NCBI GenBank assembly: GCA_002410755.1
Contig: DHOL01000037.1
Coordinates: forward strand, 1 to 13,910
DNA: 13,910 nucleotides
From: Ruminococcaceae bacterium UBA5391
Lineage (GTDB): Bacteria > Bacillota > Clostridia > Oscillospirales > Acutalibacteraceae
Reading direction: 5' to 3'
The notes beneath the pieces are model-generated. The model was not told where the DNA came from and searched no databases. It worked only from the letters and a program-made list of their open reading frames with translations. Positions 8,614 through 13,910 of this stretch are shown one piece after another. How positions within the stretch are numbered: position 1 is the stretch's first letter; each line of letters starts with the position of its first letter. The position numbers were made by a program, and so were the translations under genes.

Positions 8614-9229
8614 CCAAACTGTTCCAACGAAGGGAAATCTTCTTGCAGTAAAAAAATCTTTGGAACTTTCCCGCACGGGTTTTGAGCTCCTCGACCGCAA
8701 ACGCAATATTTTAATTCACGAAATGATGTCTTTAATTGGCCGAGCATCGAAGATTCAGAGTGTAATTGACAAAACCTATGCGGATGCGTATGCTCTGCTT
8801 CAGCGTTCCAATATAACGCTGGGTTTCTGTCAGGAACTTGCTGAGACCGTCCCGATTGAAAATGGATTAAATGTTGCTTATCGCAGTGTTATGGGCGTCG
8901 AACTGCCAATGGTTTCCCTGAAACGTCAGGAAGGAGTCCCTGCACCGTTTGGCTTGAATTCATCAAATGCCCTTTTGGATCAGGCATATAAAAAATTCCA
9001 GAAAATTAAATATTTGACGGCAGAACTAGCGGAAGTAGAAAATAGCATTTACCGTCTGGCAGTCGCAGTTAAAAAGACTCAGAAACGCGCAAATGCCCTC
9101 AAAAACATTATGATTCCCCGTTTTGAAGACACAGTTAAAATGATTTCAGATTCCCTGGAAGAGAAAGACCGGGAAGAATTTTCCCGGCTAAAAGTTATTA
9201 AAAAGCAGAAAGAAGAAAAATCGGCATAA
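8606..9229 (+). CDS. ntpD: V/A-type ATPase subunit D (central rotor shaft)
   Basis: A 207-residue protein of the V/A-ATPase D family, usual length 200-215. It is the long antiparallel coiled coil that rotates inside the A3B3 head. The N-terminal signature [13 protein letters not shown] and the following L-L-D-R-K-R-N-I-L motif are clear, and the C-terminal [11 protein letters not shown] segment is characteristic. The ATG at 8606 lies inside the end of the B gene (ATGAATAA), with AAGGA just upstream, indicating translational coupling. A GTG four codons earlier is an alternative start. It is the last gene of the operon; hairpins follow. Confidence 0.95.
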   Translation: MNNQTVPTKGNLLAVKKSLELSRTGFELLDRKRNILIHEMMSLIGRASKIQSVIDKTYADAYALLQRSNITLGFCQELAETVPIENGLNVAYRSVMGVELPMVSLKRQEGVPAPFGLNSSNALLDQAYKKFQKIKYLTAELAEVENSIYRLAVAVKKTQKRANALKNIMIPRFEDTVKMISDSLEEKDREEFSRLKVIKKQKEEKSA

Positions 9230-9239
9230 GTTTCGCCTA

Positions 9240-9267
9240 TTGTTAATAGATGGGGTAACCCTAAAAT
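9240..9267 (+). promoter_or_regulatory. Possible promoter of the ABC transporter operon
   Basis: TTGTTA (9240-9245) and TAAAAT (9262-9267) are 16 bases apart, directly after the D gene stop and before the three hairpins. If used, the hairpins would lie in the leader of the next operon and not only end the previous one. The match is moderate and there is no independent support. Confidence 0.33.
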
Positions 9268-9277
9268 GGAAACAGCG

Positions 9278-9302
9278 AGGAGCAGCGTTAAGCTGCTCCT
9301 TT
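9278..9302 (+). terminator. Hairpin 1 after the V-ATPase operon
   Basis: AGGAGCAGC (9278-9286) pairs perfectly with GCTGCTCCT (9292-9300) around a five-base loop, followed by a short T run. The stem is strong, but the T tract is poor for a terminator on its own. Confidence 0.55.
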
Positions 9303-9305
9303 CAG

Positions 9306-9347
9306 CCTGTCGAAAAAGTCCAGTGAAAGCTGGGCTTTTTCGACAGG
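9306..9347. terminator. Hairpin 2, long near-symmetric stem
   Basis: CCTGTCGAAAAAG (9306-9318) pairs perfectly with CTTTTTCGACAGG (9335-9347). After a T-G pair, an inner CCAG/CTGG (9320-9323 with 9330-9333) brings the stem to about 18 pairs. A runs in one arm and T runs in the other let it act as a barrier on both strands. Confidence 0.65.
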
Positions 9348-9351
9348 TTGG

Positions 9352-9385
9352 ATTGCCCCGAAAGGTGACTCCGGGGCAATCTTTT
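9352..9385 (+). terminator. Hairpin 3 with T-rich tail
   Basis: ATTGCCCCG (9352-9360) pairs perfectly with CGGGGCAAT (9372-9380), then CTTTTCT follows. This is the most terminator-like of the three hairpins for the + strand. It lies only about 30 bases before the next start codon. Confidence 0.65.
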
Positions 9386-9415
9386 CTAGTTTATGAGAAG
9401 GGAAGGGGAAGACGT

Positions 9416-10141
9416 GTGAAAAGGAAAGAAACGGTTATCATTTTTACGGTAATTGCACTGCTGGCTGTTTTTATTCCTCTTAATATTAAAAAGCTGGCGG
9501 AGCAAAAAAAGCAGCTGCAAAGTCCAAACGGTTCTCCCTCTCAGGCGCTGGACGCGGACTTTGAAATCCAGACGGAAGACGTCTCTTCGGGAAGCAATTC
9601 CAAACAGATCTATCAGCTTGGGGAGTCCTGCAAACGCAAAGGGGTGCTTTATACGGTAAATTCCGTTAAGCGATATTCTTCTTTTCCTGCTTTTGCGGAG
9701 AAAGAAAAAGCTATCACCACGGAAGCTCCGGCGGGTTCAAGTTTCGTCTGCGTCGATTTTACCGCGGAAAACATCAGCGGCGGGACGCTGAACAAAAATA
9801 TTTTCTCCATGGCTCCCATATTTATCATAAGTGACCTTGCTCAAGACCCGAACGGGTTATTTGCATCCGACAGTGATATGTCATTGGCATACTTTTCCGC
9901 GGCCCAAAATAGCCCGAAAAAACACGACTACACGGATTTTGAACTGGAAAAGGACGAAAAAAAATCAATCCAGGTTCTATACTATGTGAAAAACGAACTT
10001 CTTGATAAACTGAAAGACGGCAGCAATACGAAAATGTATGTCAGCATAGACAGTTCTGATGTAAATGGCTTTTATGTAAATGAGCCGTATAAGACCTTTT
10101 TAGCAAGAGAAAAGCTGTTTGAAGTAAAAAGTTTGGAGTAG
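9416..10141 (+). CDS. Membrane-anchored extracytoplasmic protein, DUF4352-like
   Basis: A 241-residue protein starting at GTG 9416, preceded by a purine-rich GGAAGGGGA. The frame is open further upstream to an ATG at 9266, but that part would read through all three hairpins, so the GTG is preferred. Residues 2-4 are basic and 7-24 form one hydrophobic segment without a lipobox cysteine, so it is probably a signal anchor with the rest outside. After a low-complexity Gln/Ser linker, the body (about 65-235) alternates beta-strand-like stretches such as V-C-V-D-F-T-A-E-N and K-S-I-Q-V-L-Y-Y-V. This is the pattern of DUF4352-type Ig-like domains. It is the first gene of an ABC transporter operon and likely works with it. 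The precise role is unknown. Confidence 0.72.
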   Translation: MKRKETVIIFTVIALLAVFIPLNIKKLAEQKKQLQSPNGSPSQALDADFEIQTEDVSSGSNSKQIYQLGESCKRKGVLYTVNSVKRYSSFPAFAEKEKAITTEAPAGSSFVCVDFTAENISGGTLNKNIFSMAPIFIISDLAQDPNGLFASDSDMSLAYFSAAQNSPKKHDYTDFELEKDEKKSIQVLYYVKNELLDKLKDGSNTKMYVSIDSSDVNGFYVNEPYKTFLAREKLFEVKSLE

Positions 10142-10146
10142 AAAAG

Positions 10147-10974
10147 ATGAAAAATATATTTTCTGTTGAACTGAGGCGGGCGTTCGACAACAAAAAAATG
10201 TTTACCGCGTGGCTGATTTCCCTTGGAATAGCATTTTTTCATTATTTTACCTGTGAATTTCCATATCGGATTTATATTCGAGATTACCTTGATTACCCGG
10301 GTATGTTTATTCTCCCTCATAACTCATTCAGTATGTGGCTGGGCTTTGATGGAGCCAGCTTCTACCTTGCACTGAGCTATTTGGTCATTCCGGTTTTGGC
10401 CAGCTTTCCGTTTGCGGGTTCTTTTTTGCAGGATAAAAAGACCGGCTATCTCAAAAACGTATTATCCAGGGCCACAAGGATCCAGTATGGGGTTGCGAAG
10501 TATTTCGCCGTTTTTATTTCTGCGGGCACCATTGCGGTCACGCCTCTGCTCGCAGATTTTCTTCTGTCTTCCGCAACATATCCGTATATTGGGCCGCTTC
10601 CGGCGGAGGGCTGTTTTGGGGTATATGAAACCACAATGTTTCATTCTCTGTTTTATTCAATGCCATATTGGTACGTTGTGGCTTTTTTAGCGCTTAACTT
10701 CGTCTTTTTTGGGGCTTTGGCGACTCTTTCCCTCTGCGTTGCATTTTCCGTTGAGCGGCTTTTTTTTGTGGAGCTTTTTCCTTTTTTGGTATATTTTATT
10801 CTCTACATTGCGCTCAATGTCTTTAATCTTGTGCAGTACTGCCCCTTCTTCTTTTTGCGGCCGGATCAGGGCGTTGAGTGTAATCCGGTTTTTGTTCTTG
10901 GTGTGACTGCGGCGCTGCTGGTAGGGAGTTTTCTTTTCTATGCCTTTCACATGAAACATGAGGATGTCTTTTAA
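10147..10974 (+). CDS. ABC transporter permease, ABC-2/LanE-G type
   Basis: A 275-residue integral membrane protein with about six hydrophobic segments: near 18-35, 70-92, 115-140, 172-198, 203-225 and 250-270. The second segment is followed by a D-K-K-T-G-Y-L-K-N cytoplasmic loop, the coupling-helix region common in ABC-2 permeases for antimicrobial peptides. The ribosome site GGAG (10135-10138) overlaps the stop of the previous gene. With the next permease it would form a heterodimer served by the ATPase at 11853. The sequence is rich in Phe and Tyr. The family assignment is general; the substrate cannot be read. Confidence 0.8.
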   Translation: MKNIFSVELRRAFDNKKMFTAWLISLGIAFFHYFTCEFPYRIYIRDYLDYPGMFILPHNSFSMWLGFDGASFYLALSYLVIPVLASFPFAGSFLQDKKTGYLKNVLSRATRIQYGVAKYFAVFISAGTIAVTPLLADFLLSSATYPYIGPLPAEGCFGVYETTMFHSLFYSMPYWYVVAFLALNFVFFGALATLSLCVAFSVERLFFVELFPFLVYFILYIALNVFNLVQYCPFFFLRPDQGVECNPVFVLGVTAALLVGSFLFYAFHMKHEDVF

Positions 10975-10989
10975 TCACGGAGGATTGAA

Positions 10990-11838
10990 ATGAAACGAAA
11001 AACAGCCTGTTTCAGCCATGTCCTTCTGCATGACATTCGATACTCTATCCTTATTTCATGGAAAAAGTATCTGGCCCTTTTCCTTGTAACGGAAGCGATC
11101 ATCGGCGCTTTGATGGTTAGAATTCAAAGCGACTGCCAGCTCGGCATGGTTCTTCCGCCGCTTACGGCAGGTGACGTTTTAACCTATCTGCTTTCCGGAG
11201 CAAAGATATTTCGGTACGGCGCGGGAATCCCTTTTGAAATTCCCTACATTTGGATCTTTATTTACCTCATGATTGCTTTCATTGTAGGAGAAAATCATGC
11301 TAATCTCATGACTTCCCGCTATATGGAGCTTCTGCTGTCGCAGGAGAAACACAGATGGTGGGCAAGTAAATGTATTGTTACGGTGCTTGATGTGCTGCTT
11401 GCCTACGTCACAATCTTTGCTGCCGTTGGGATTTCCCTCTTTTGGGGGATAAAACCAGTCCTTAAAATCTCACCGGATATCATGAAGGCCCTAATTTGGA
11501 AGGCGTTTACACTGAAACCCAACCAATGGACCGTCATTTTTGTGCTTTTGCCGATACTTACCTCCGTCTGTATTTCTTTGCTGCAAACCGTTTCCATCTT
11601 ATTCTTCAAACCAATGATTTGCTTTACGGGTGTCATTACACTTCTGGTTGTTTCCCTCTTTTACTGTAATCCGGCCGTAATCGGGAACGGGACTCTTCCC
11701 CTCCGGAATACCATTTTACCGTTTGAGGGGACAATTCGCACTTTAGATGTTGCTTTGGCAGATGCGGTGCTCATAGTGGCGTCCATCATAATTGGCAATA
11801 TTAAAATTAAAAAAGTCGACCTGCTTTCCGAGGTCTGA
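10990..11838 (+). CDS. Second ABC transporter permease
   Basis: A 282-residue integral membrane protein with about six hydrophobic segments: near 27-42, 91-105, 130-155, 180-200, 205-228 and 250-268. The cytoplasmic loop after segment 2 (T-S-R-Y-M-E-L-L-L-S-Q-E-K) has the same position as the coupling loop of the first permease. It is not an obvious copy of that gene, so the pair is heterodimeric, as in LanE/LanG transporters. A GGAGG (10979-10983) precedes the ATG, and the ATPase gene follows after 14 bases. The substrate is unknown. Confidence 0.78.
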   Translation: MKRKTACFSHVLLHDIRYSILISWKKYLALFLVTEAIIGALMVRIQSDCQLGMVLPPLTAGDVLTYLLSGAKIFRYGAGIPFEIPYIWIFIYLMIAFIVGENHANLMTSRYMELLLSQEKHRWWASKCIVTVLDVLLAYVTIFAAVGISLFWGIKPVLKISPDIMKALIWKAFTLKPNQWTVIFVLLPILTSVCISLLQTVSILFFKPMICFTGVITLLVVSLFYCNPAVIGNGTLPLRNTILPFEGTIRTLDVALADAVLIVASIIIGNIKIKKVDLLSEV

Positions 11839-11852
11839 GAGAAGGAAAAAAT

Positions 11853-12500
11853 ATGAAAATAGAAATGAAGGACTACTGCAAAACGCTCCGCGGCGCAGAG
11901 GTGCTGAAACACATTAACATGACCTTCACCTCCGGCAACGTTTATGGCCTTAAGGGGCAGAACGGGTGCGGCAAAACCATGATGATGCGCGCAATCTGCG
12001 GGCTTATCCTGCCGACTTCCGGCGAGGTGCTCATCGACGGAAAAGTGCTCGGGAAAGACATGTCCTTCCCGGAAAGCGTTGGTGTTCTCATTGAAAACCC
12101 CGCTTTCATCAATGCCTACACCGGCTTCAAAAACCTGCGCTTCCTTGCGGATATCCAGAAAAAAATAACCGATGAAGAAATCCGGGAAGCCATCACGGAA
12201 GTCGGCCTTGACCCGGACGACAAGCGCAGTTACCGCAAGTATTCCCTTGGGATGAAAGAGCGCCTTGGTATCGCCGCAGCCATCATGGGAACACCGGAGC
12301 TGATTATCCTTGACGAACCGCTGAACGGCATCGACGAATCCGGTGTGGAAATGATTAAAAAGCTGATTGCCGACCTCAAAGAGAAGAGCAAACTGGTCAT
12401 TATGTCCTGCCATGATGCGGAAGATCTCTACTCGCTCTGCAATGTGGTAGTCAACGTCAGCGCAGGGAAGATCATCAGCACAGAGGGGGAAGCCAAATGA
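11853..12500 (+). CDS. ABC transporter ATPase, BcrA/LanF type with E-loop
   Basis: A compact 215-residue ATPase. Walker A is G-Q-N-G-C-G-K-T at 35-42 (Lys41). The signature is Y-S-L-G-M-K-E-R-L at 130-138. Walker B with its catalytic glutamate is L-I-I-L-D-E-P at 150-156 (Glu155), and the H-loop histidine is His187 in M-S-C-H-D. The Q-loop position holds Glu81 (V-L-I-E-N-P-A-F) where most ABC ATPases have Gln. That E-loop is described for lantibiotic immunity transporters such as NukFEG and is also seen in bacitracin-type BcrA relatives. All catalytic residues are present, so it should be active. The stop overlaps the next start in ATGA, implying coupled translation. Confidence 0.93.
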   Translation: MKIEMKDYCKTLRGAEVLKHINMTFTSGNVYGLKGQNGCGKTMMMRAICGLILPTSGEVLIDGKVLGKDMSFPESVGVLIENPAFINAYTGFKNLRFLADIQKKITDEEIREAITEVGLDPDDKRSYRKYSLGMKERLGIAAAIMGTPELIILDEPLNGIDESGVEMIKKLIADLKEKSKLVIMSCHDAEDLYSLCNVVVNVSAGKIISTEGEAK

Positions 12501-13078
12501 AAAACATAATCAGCCGGAAACAAAAAATTGCTATTGCTTGCATTGCCGTCCTTGTGTTAGCAGTGTGGGCCATTTTGTTTTACCGGATTAATGCGGAGTA
12601 TCCCGCCAGAAAAGACCATTTTATTGAACAGGGCAAAACAGAAACGGTCAATGATGTTGGAATCACGGCACAGAAAGCGTGGTTCTTAACATCCGGAGAA
12701 CTGATGAGCCATTATGATATACCCGAGAAACAAATCAAGGACATGAACCTCGGGAACTGCCTTACTTTGATGGTTCAGGTGAAGTTTACGAACCGTTCTT
12801 CAAAAACTCAGCAGACAGAATTTATACACCTCGTAGCACAGTCTGGCGCGTGGGCTCAGGGAACCGACCCGTTCCTGCTGCGCCAAACAAACAAAGACCT
12901 TGACGACTACGACCATGTGACGCTGAAATCCGGCGAAGAGAAGACGATTACCTTGCCTTATACCATTTCCTCTGCCCAATTCCCGGCATCCGAATGGAGT
13001 AAAATAAGGACCAGGCAGTATGAAATCCTTGCCACGCTTTACCCGGTCGCTCAGAGGTTTCAGCTCAGCCCTTCCTGA
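12497..13078 (+). CDS. Membrane-anchored extracytoplasmic protein, DUF5028-like
   Basis: A 193-residue protein with a basic N-terminus, one hydrophobic segment (about 11-29) and an outside domain. Blocks such as V-N-D-V-G-I-T-A-Q-K-A-W-F, L-M-V-Q-V-K-F-T-N-R-S and E-E-K-T-I-T-L-P-Y-T-I fall in the same order and spacing type as in the first gene of this operon (9416). That suggests one Ig-like fold in both. Proteins annotated DUF5028 occur beside such ABC transporters in Clostridia; I give this name from memory and cannot confirm it here. Its start overlaps the ATPase stop by four bases. A role as an accessory or substrate-binding partner of the transporter is inference. Confidence 0.75.
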   Translation: MKNIISRKQKIAIACIAVLVLAVWAILFYRINAEYPARKDHFIEQGKTETVNDVGITAQKAWFLTSGELMSHYDIPEKQIKDMNLGNCLTLMVQVKFTNRSSKTQQTEFIHLVAQSGAWAQGTDPFLLRQTNKDLDDYDHVTLKSGEEKTITLPYTISSAQFPASEWSKIRTRQYEILATLYPVAQRFQLSPS

Positions 13079-13118
13079 TTGTAAAAAAGGTAAATGGCAG
13101 GAATGAGGAAAGCACAAT

Positions 13119-13157
13119 AAAAATTCCGGCTGGAGCTCAACAAGGCTCCAGCCGGAA
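13119..13157 (-). terminator. Terminator of the zinc-ribbon gene
   Basis: TTCCGGCTGGAGC (13124-13136) pairs perfectly with GCTCCAGCCGGAA (13145-13157). Read on the minus strand it is followed by five T (13123-13119), so it terminates the minus-strand gene at 13170-13310. On the + strand no T run follows, so it is only a weak stop for the ABC operon. Confidence 0.85.
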
Positions 13158-13169
13158 GGGAGAGTAGAA

Positions 13170-13310
13170 TCAGTTCAGCTTGATGAATTTTTCGCATCCG
13201 CACTTTGGACACGGCGGCAGCGCGTCTTCATCCTTTTCGACACGGATTACGGTTCTGCAATTATAGCATTGGTATTCACCCTTGCCTGGTTTATCCCCGG
13301 TTTTATACAT
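13170..13310 (-). CDS. Small zinc-ribbon protein (46 residues)
   Basis: The minus strand codes 46 residues that begin M-Y-K-T-G-D-K-P-G-K-G-E-Y-Q-C and hold two knuckles, C15-x2-C18 and C34-x2-C37, with an additional Cys39. This is a four-cysteine zinc ribbon similar to small stand-alone proteins common in Clostridia, with a P-P-C-P-K-C-G turn before the second knuckle. The start ATG (13310) has AAGGAG ten bases upstream (13326-13321), a good promoter and a matching terminator, so it is an independent single-gene unit. No signal or membrane segment is seen; it should be cytoplasmic. Function in this family is unknown; metal storage or nucleic-acid contact are guesses. Confidence 0.88.
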   Translation of the reverse strand: MYKTGDKPGKGEYQCYNCRTVIRVEKDEDALPPCPKCGCEKFIKLN

Positions 13311-13333
13311 ACCGAAAGATCTCCTTTACAAAT

Positions 13334-13362
13334 ATTTTACAACAAGGGAGCCAAAATTTCAA
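13334..13362 (-). promoter_or_regulatory. Promoter of the zinc-ribbon gene
   Basis: On the minus strand TTGAAA (13362-13357) and TAAAAT (13339-13334) are separated by exactly 17 bases. Transcription would start near 13327, just before the ribosome site, giving a very short leader. Confidence 0.8.
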
Positions 13363-13461
13363 ATAAAAAGGTGTCGGAGAAGATAAAAAATTCCCGCGGA
13401 AGTTAGACTATTTCCCGACGAACAGGCAAAAAAGTCCTGTTGCAGAATAACTTGGACTTAG

Positions 13462-13503
13462 GCGGCCTTACTCCAGAATTTCGGATGGAGTAAGGCCGCT
13501 TTT
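13462..13503 (+). other. Strong hairpin at the end of the transposase remnant
   Basis: GCGGCCTTACTCCA (13462-13475) pairs perfectly over 14 bases with TGGAGTAAGGCCGC (13486-13499), with a ten-base loop, and TTTT follows on the + strand. The minus-strand stop codon of the transposase remnant lies within the left arm. It looks like a terminator carried by the former insertion element that blocks read-in from the flank. Confidence 0.6.
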
Positions 13504-13536
13504 CATGTCAATACGCTCATAATTATAAAATTGTAT
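13468..13536 (-). pseudogene. Remnant of an IS3-type transposase C-terminus
   Basis: The minus strand reads I-Q-F-Y-N-Y-E-R-I-D-M-K-S-G-L-T-P and then S-E-I-L-E and a stop. The F-Y-N-Y-E-R ... G-L-T-P block is the ending of rve-domain (IS3-like) transposases. An in-frame TAG lies just upstream (13539-13537) and the rest of the enzyme is absent, so only the last 22 residues remain. It is a scar of a deleted insertion sequence between the zinc-ribbon gene and the MBOAT gene. The bases left of it on the + strand (about 13441-13460) may hold its terminal inverted repeat, but the partner end is not present. Confidence 0.62.
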
Positions 13537-13634
13537 CTATTTTTTCAGACGAAAAGGAAAGGCAGGATAAAAAAGAGTTCTCATGTTATTATATTAAATA
13601 GGTAATAAAAAGCTTTATTTAGGAGGATTCCGGC

Positions 13635-13826
13635 TTGTCTTTTGTTTCAATGCAGTTCCTGATATTTTTCCCTGTTGTTGTATTGATTTATTTTATAATT
13701 CCGCATAAATTCCGCCGGATCTGGCTTTTGACTGCAAGCTATTACTTTTTCATGAGTTGGAATCCTTATTATGTGGGGTGCAGAAAAAGTAAGCATCCAT
13801 TTTTGGAACTACCTCAAACAGCATGA
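13635..13826 (+). pseudogene. Truncated MBOAT-family O-acyltransferase (AlgI-like) N-terminus
   Basis: TTG at 13635, with a perfect AGGAGG eight bases upstream (13621-13626), starts a frame reading M-S-F-V-S-M-Q-F-L-I-F-F-P and later P-H-K-F-R-R-I-W-L-L and S-Y-Y-F-F-M-S-W-N-P. This is the start of Firmicutes MBOAT (AlgI/DltB-like) membrane acyltransferases, usually 450-500 residues. After about Tyr45 the family-like sequence stops and the frame ends at residue 63 in an unrelated polar tail. The break near 13773 points to an insertion or deletion joint. The intact enzyme would acetylate a cell-surface polymer; this copy cannot. Confidence 0.75.
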
Positions 13827-13910
13827 TCAACTTGCAGATCACAGGACTGACAGCTCTTATGCACAGTGGTGGGACGGTTTTAAAAAGTCCAAAGCATATA
13901 CGCTTCTGCA
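13771..13910 (+). CDS. Unrecognised partial ORF running off the window
   Basis: In a frame different from the MBOAT fragment, reading is open from 13756 to the window end. It gives a protein-like sequence with F-W-N-Y-L-K-Q-H-D-Q-L-A-D-H-R-T and Y-A-Q-W-W-D-G-F-K-K-S-K-A-Y. An ATG at 13771 has no clear ribosome site, so the true N-terminus may have been lost at the joint and this may be an internal piece of a gene. The mixture of Trp, His, Asp and Lys looks like real coding sequence. I do not recognise the family; mobile-element cargo is a guess. Confidence 0.35.
   Translation, partial: MWGAEKVSIHFWNYLKQHDQLADHRTDSSYAQWWDGFKKSKAYTLL

Noticed and set aside
9266..9415. N-terminal extension of the DUF4352-like protein from an ATG at 9266
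   Set aside because: The 50 extra codons would be read through three strong hairpins, have no ribosome site and would place a polar arm before the signal anchor. The GTG at 9416 has a good site.
11853..12500. Possible recent transfer of the ABC ATPase because it looks more GC-rich than the two permease genes
   Set aside because: Membrane proteins favour T-rich codons for Phe, Leu and Ile, which explains most of the contrast. The overlapping ATGA with the next gene argues for a stable operon.
1..13910. CRISPR arrays, tRNA or rRNA genes, prophage genes
   Set aside because: No regularly spaced repeats, no cloverleaf or conserved rRNA segments, and no phage structural genes were seen on reading both strands.

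Overview
The window reads as chromosomal DNA of a Gram-positive, low-to-medium GC member of the Clostridia, most likely the Ruminococcaceae/Oscillospiraceae group (inference). The reasons are strong AGGAGG-type ribosome binding sites, TTG and GTG starts, TTGAAT-17-TATAAT style promoters, a bacterial V/A-type ATPase operon, a BcrA/LanF-type ABC transporter and an N-terminal MBOAT fragment of the Firmicutes type.

Region 1 (1-483) has no convincing protein gene. It holds a possible structured RNA (about 83-336) ending in a strong intrinsic terminator (289-336), then a near-consensus promoter (411-439) that should drive the next operon.

Region 2 (484-9229) is a complete nine-gene V/A-type ATPase operon, all on the + strand, in the order H(G)-C-I-K-F-E-A-B-D. 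A and B form the catalytic head, D and F the rotor shaft, C the socket on the ring, K the membrane ring, I the ion-channel stator, and E with H the peripheral stalks. The order differs from the Enterococcus hirae ntpFIKECGABDHJ order. Subunit K is the most interesting gene. It has an extra N-terminal hairpin ending in a signal-peptidase-like AXA site, an Ala/Thr repeat linker, and two LAEG motifs, so each of its last two helices carries a glutamate.

Region 3 (9230-9415) contains a weak possible promoter followed by three consecutive strong hairpins, which separate the ATPase operon from the next unit.

Region 4 (9416-13078) is a five-gene ABC transporter operon: membrane-anchored extracytoplasmic protein, permease, permease, ATPase, second membrane-anchored extracytoplasmic protein. 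The ATPase has Glu in place of the Q-loop Gln, as in the ATPases of lantibiotic-immunity transporters (LanFEG). The two outer genes look like members of one DUF4352/DUF5028-like fold and bracket the transporter. No precursor peptide gene is visible in the window.

Region 5 (13079-13910): a 46-residue zinc-ribbon protein lies on the minus strand with its own promoter and terminator. It is followed by a short remnant of an IS3-type transposase C-terminus and a strong hairpin. Last comes an MBOAT-family gene start (TTG) that is broken after about 46 residues and runs into an unrelated open frame continuing past the window edge. This end has clearly been rearranged.
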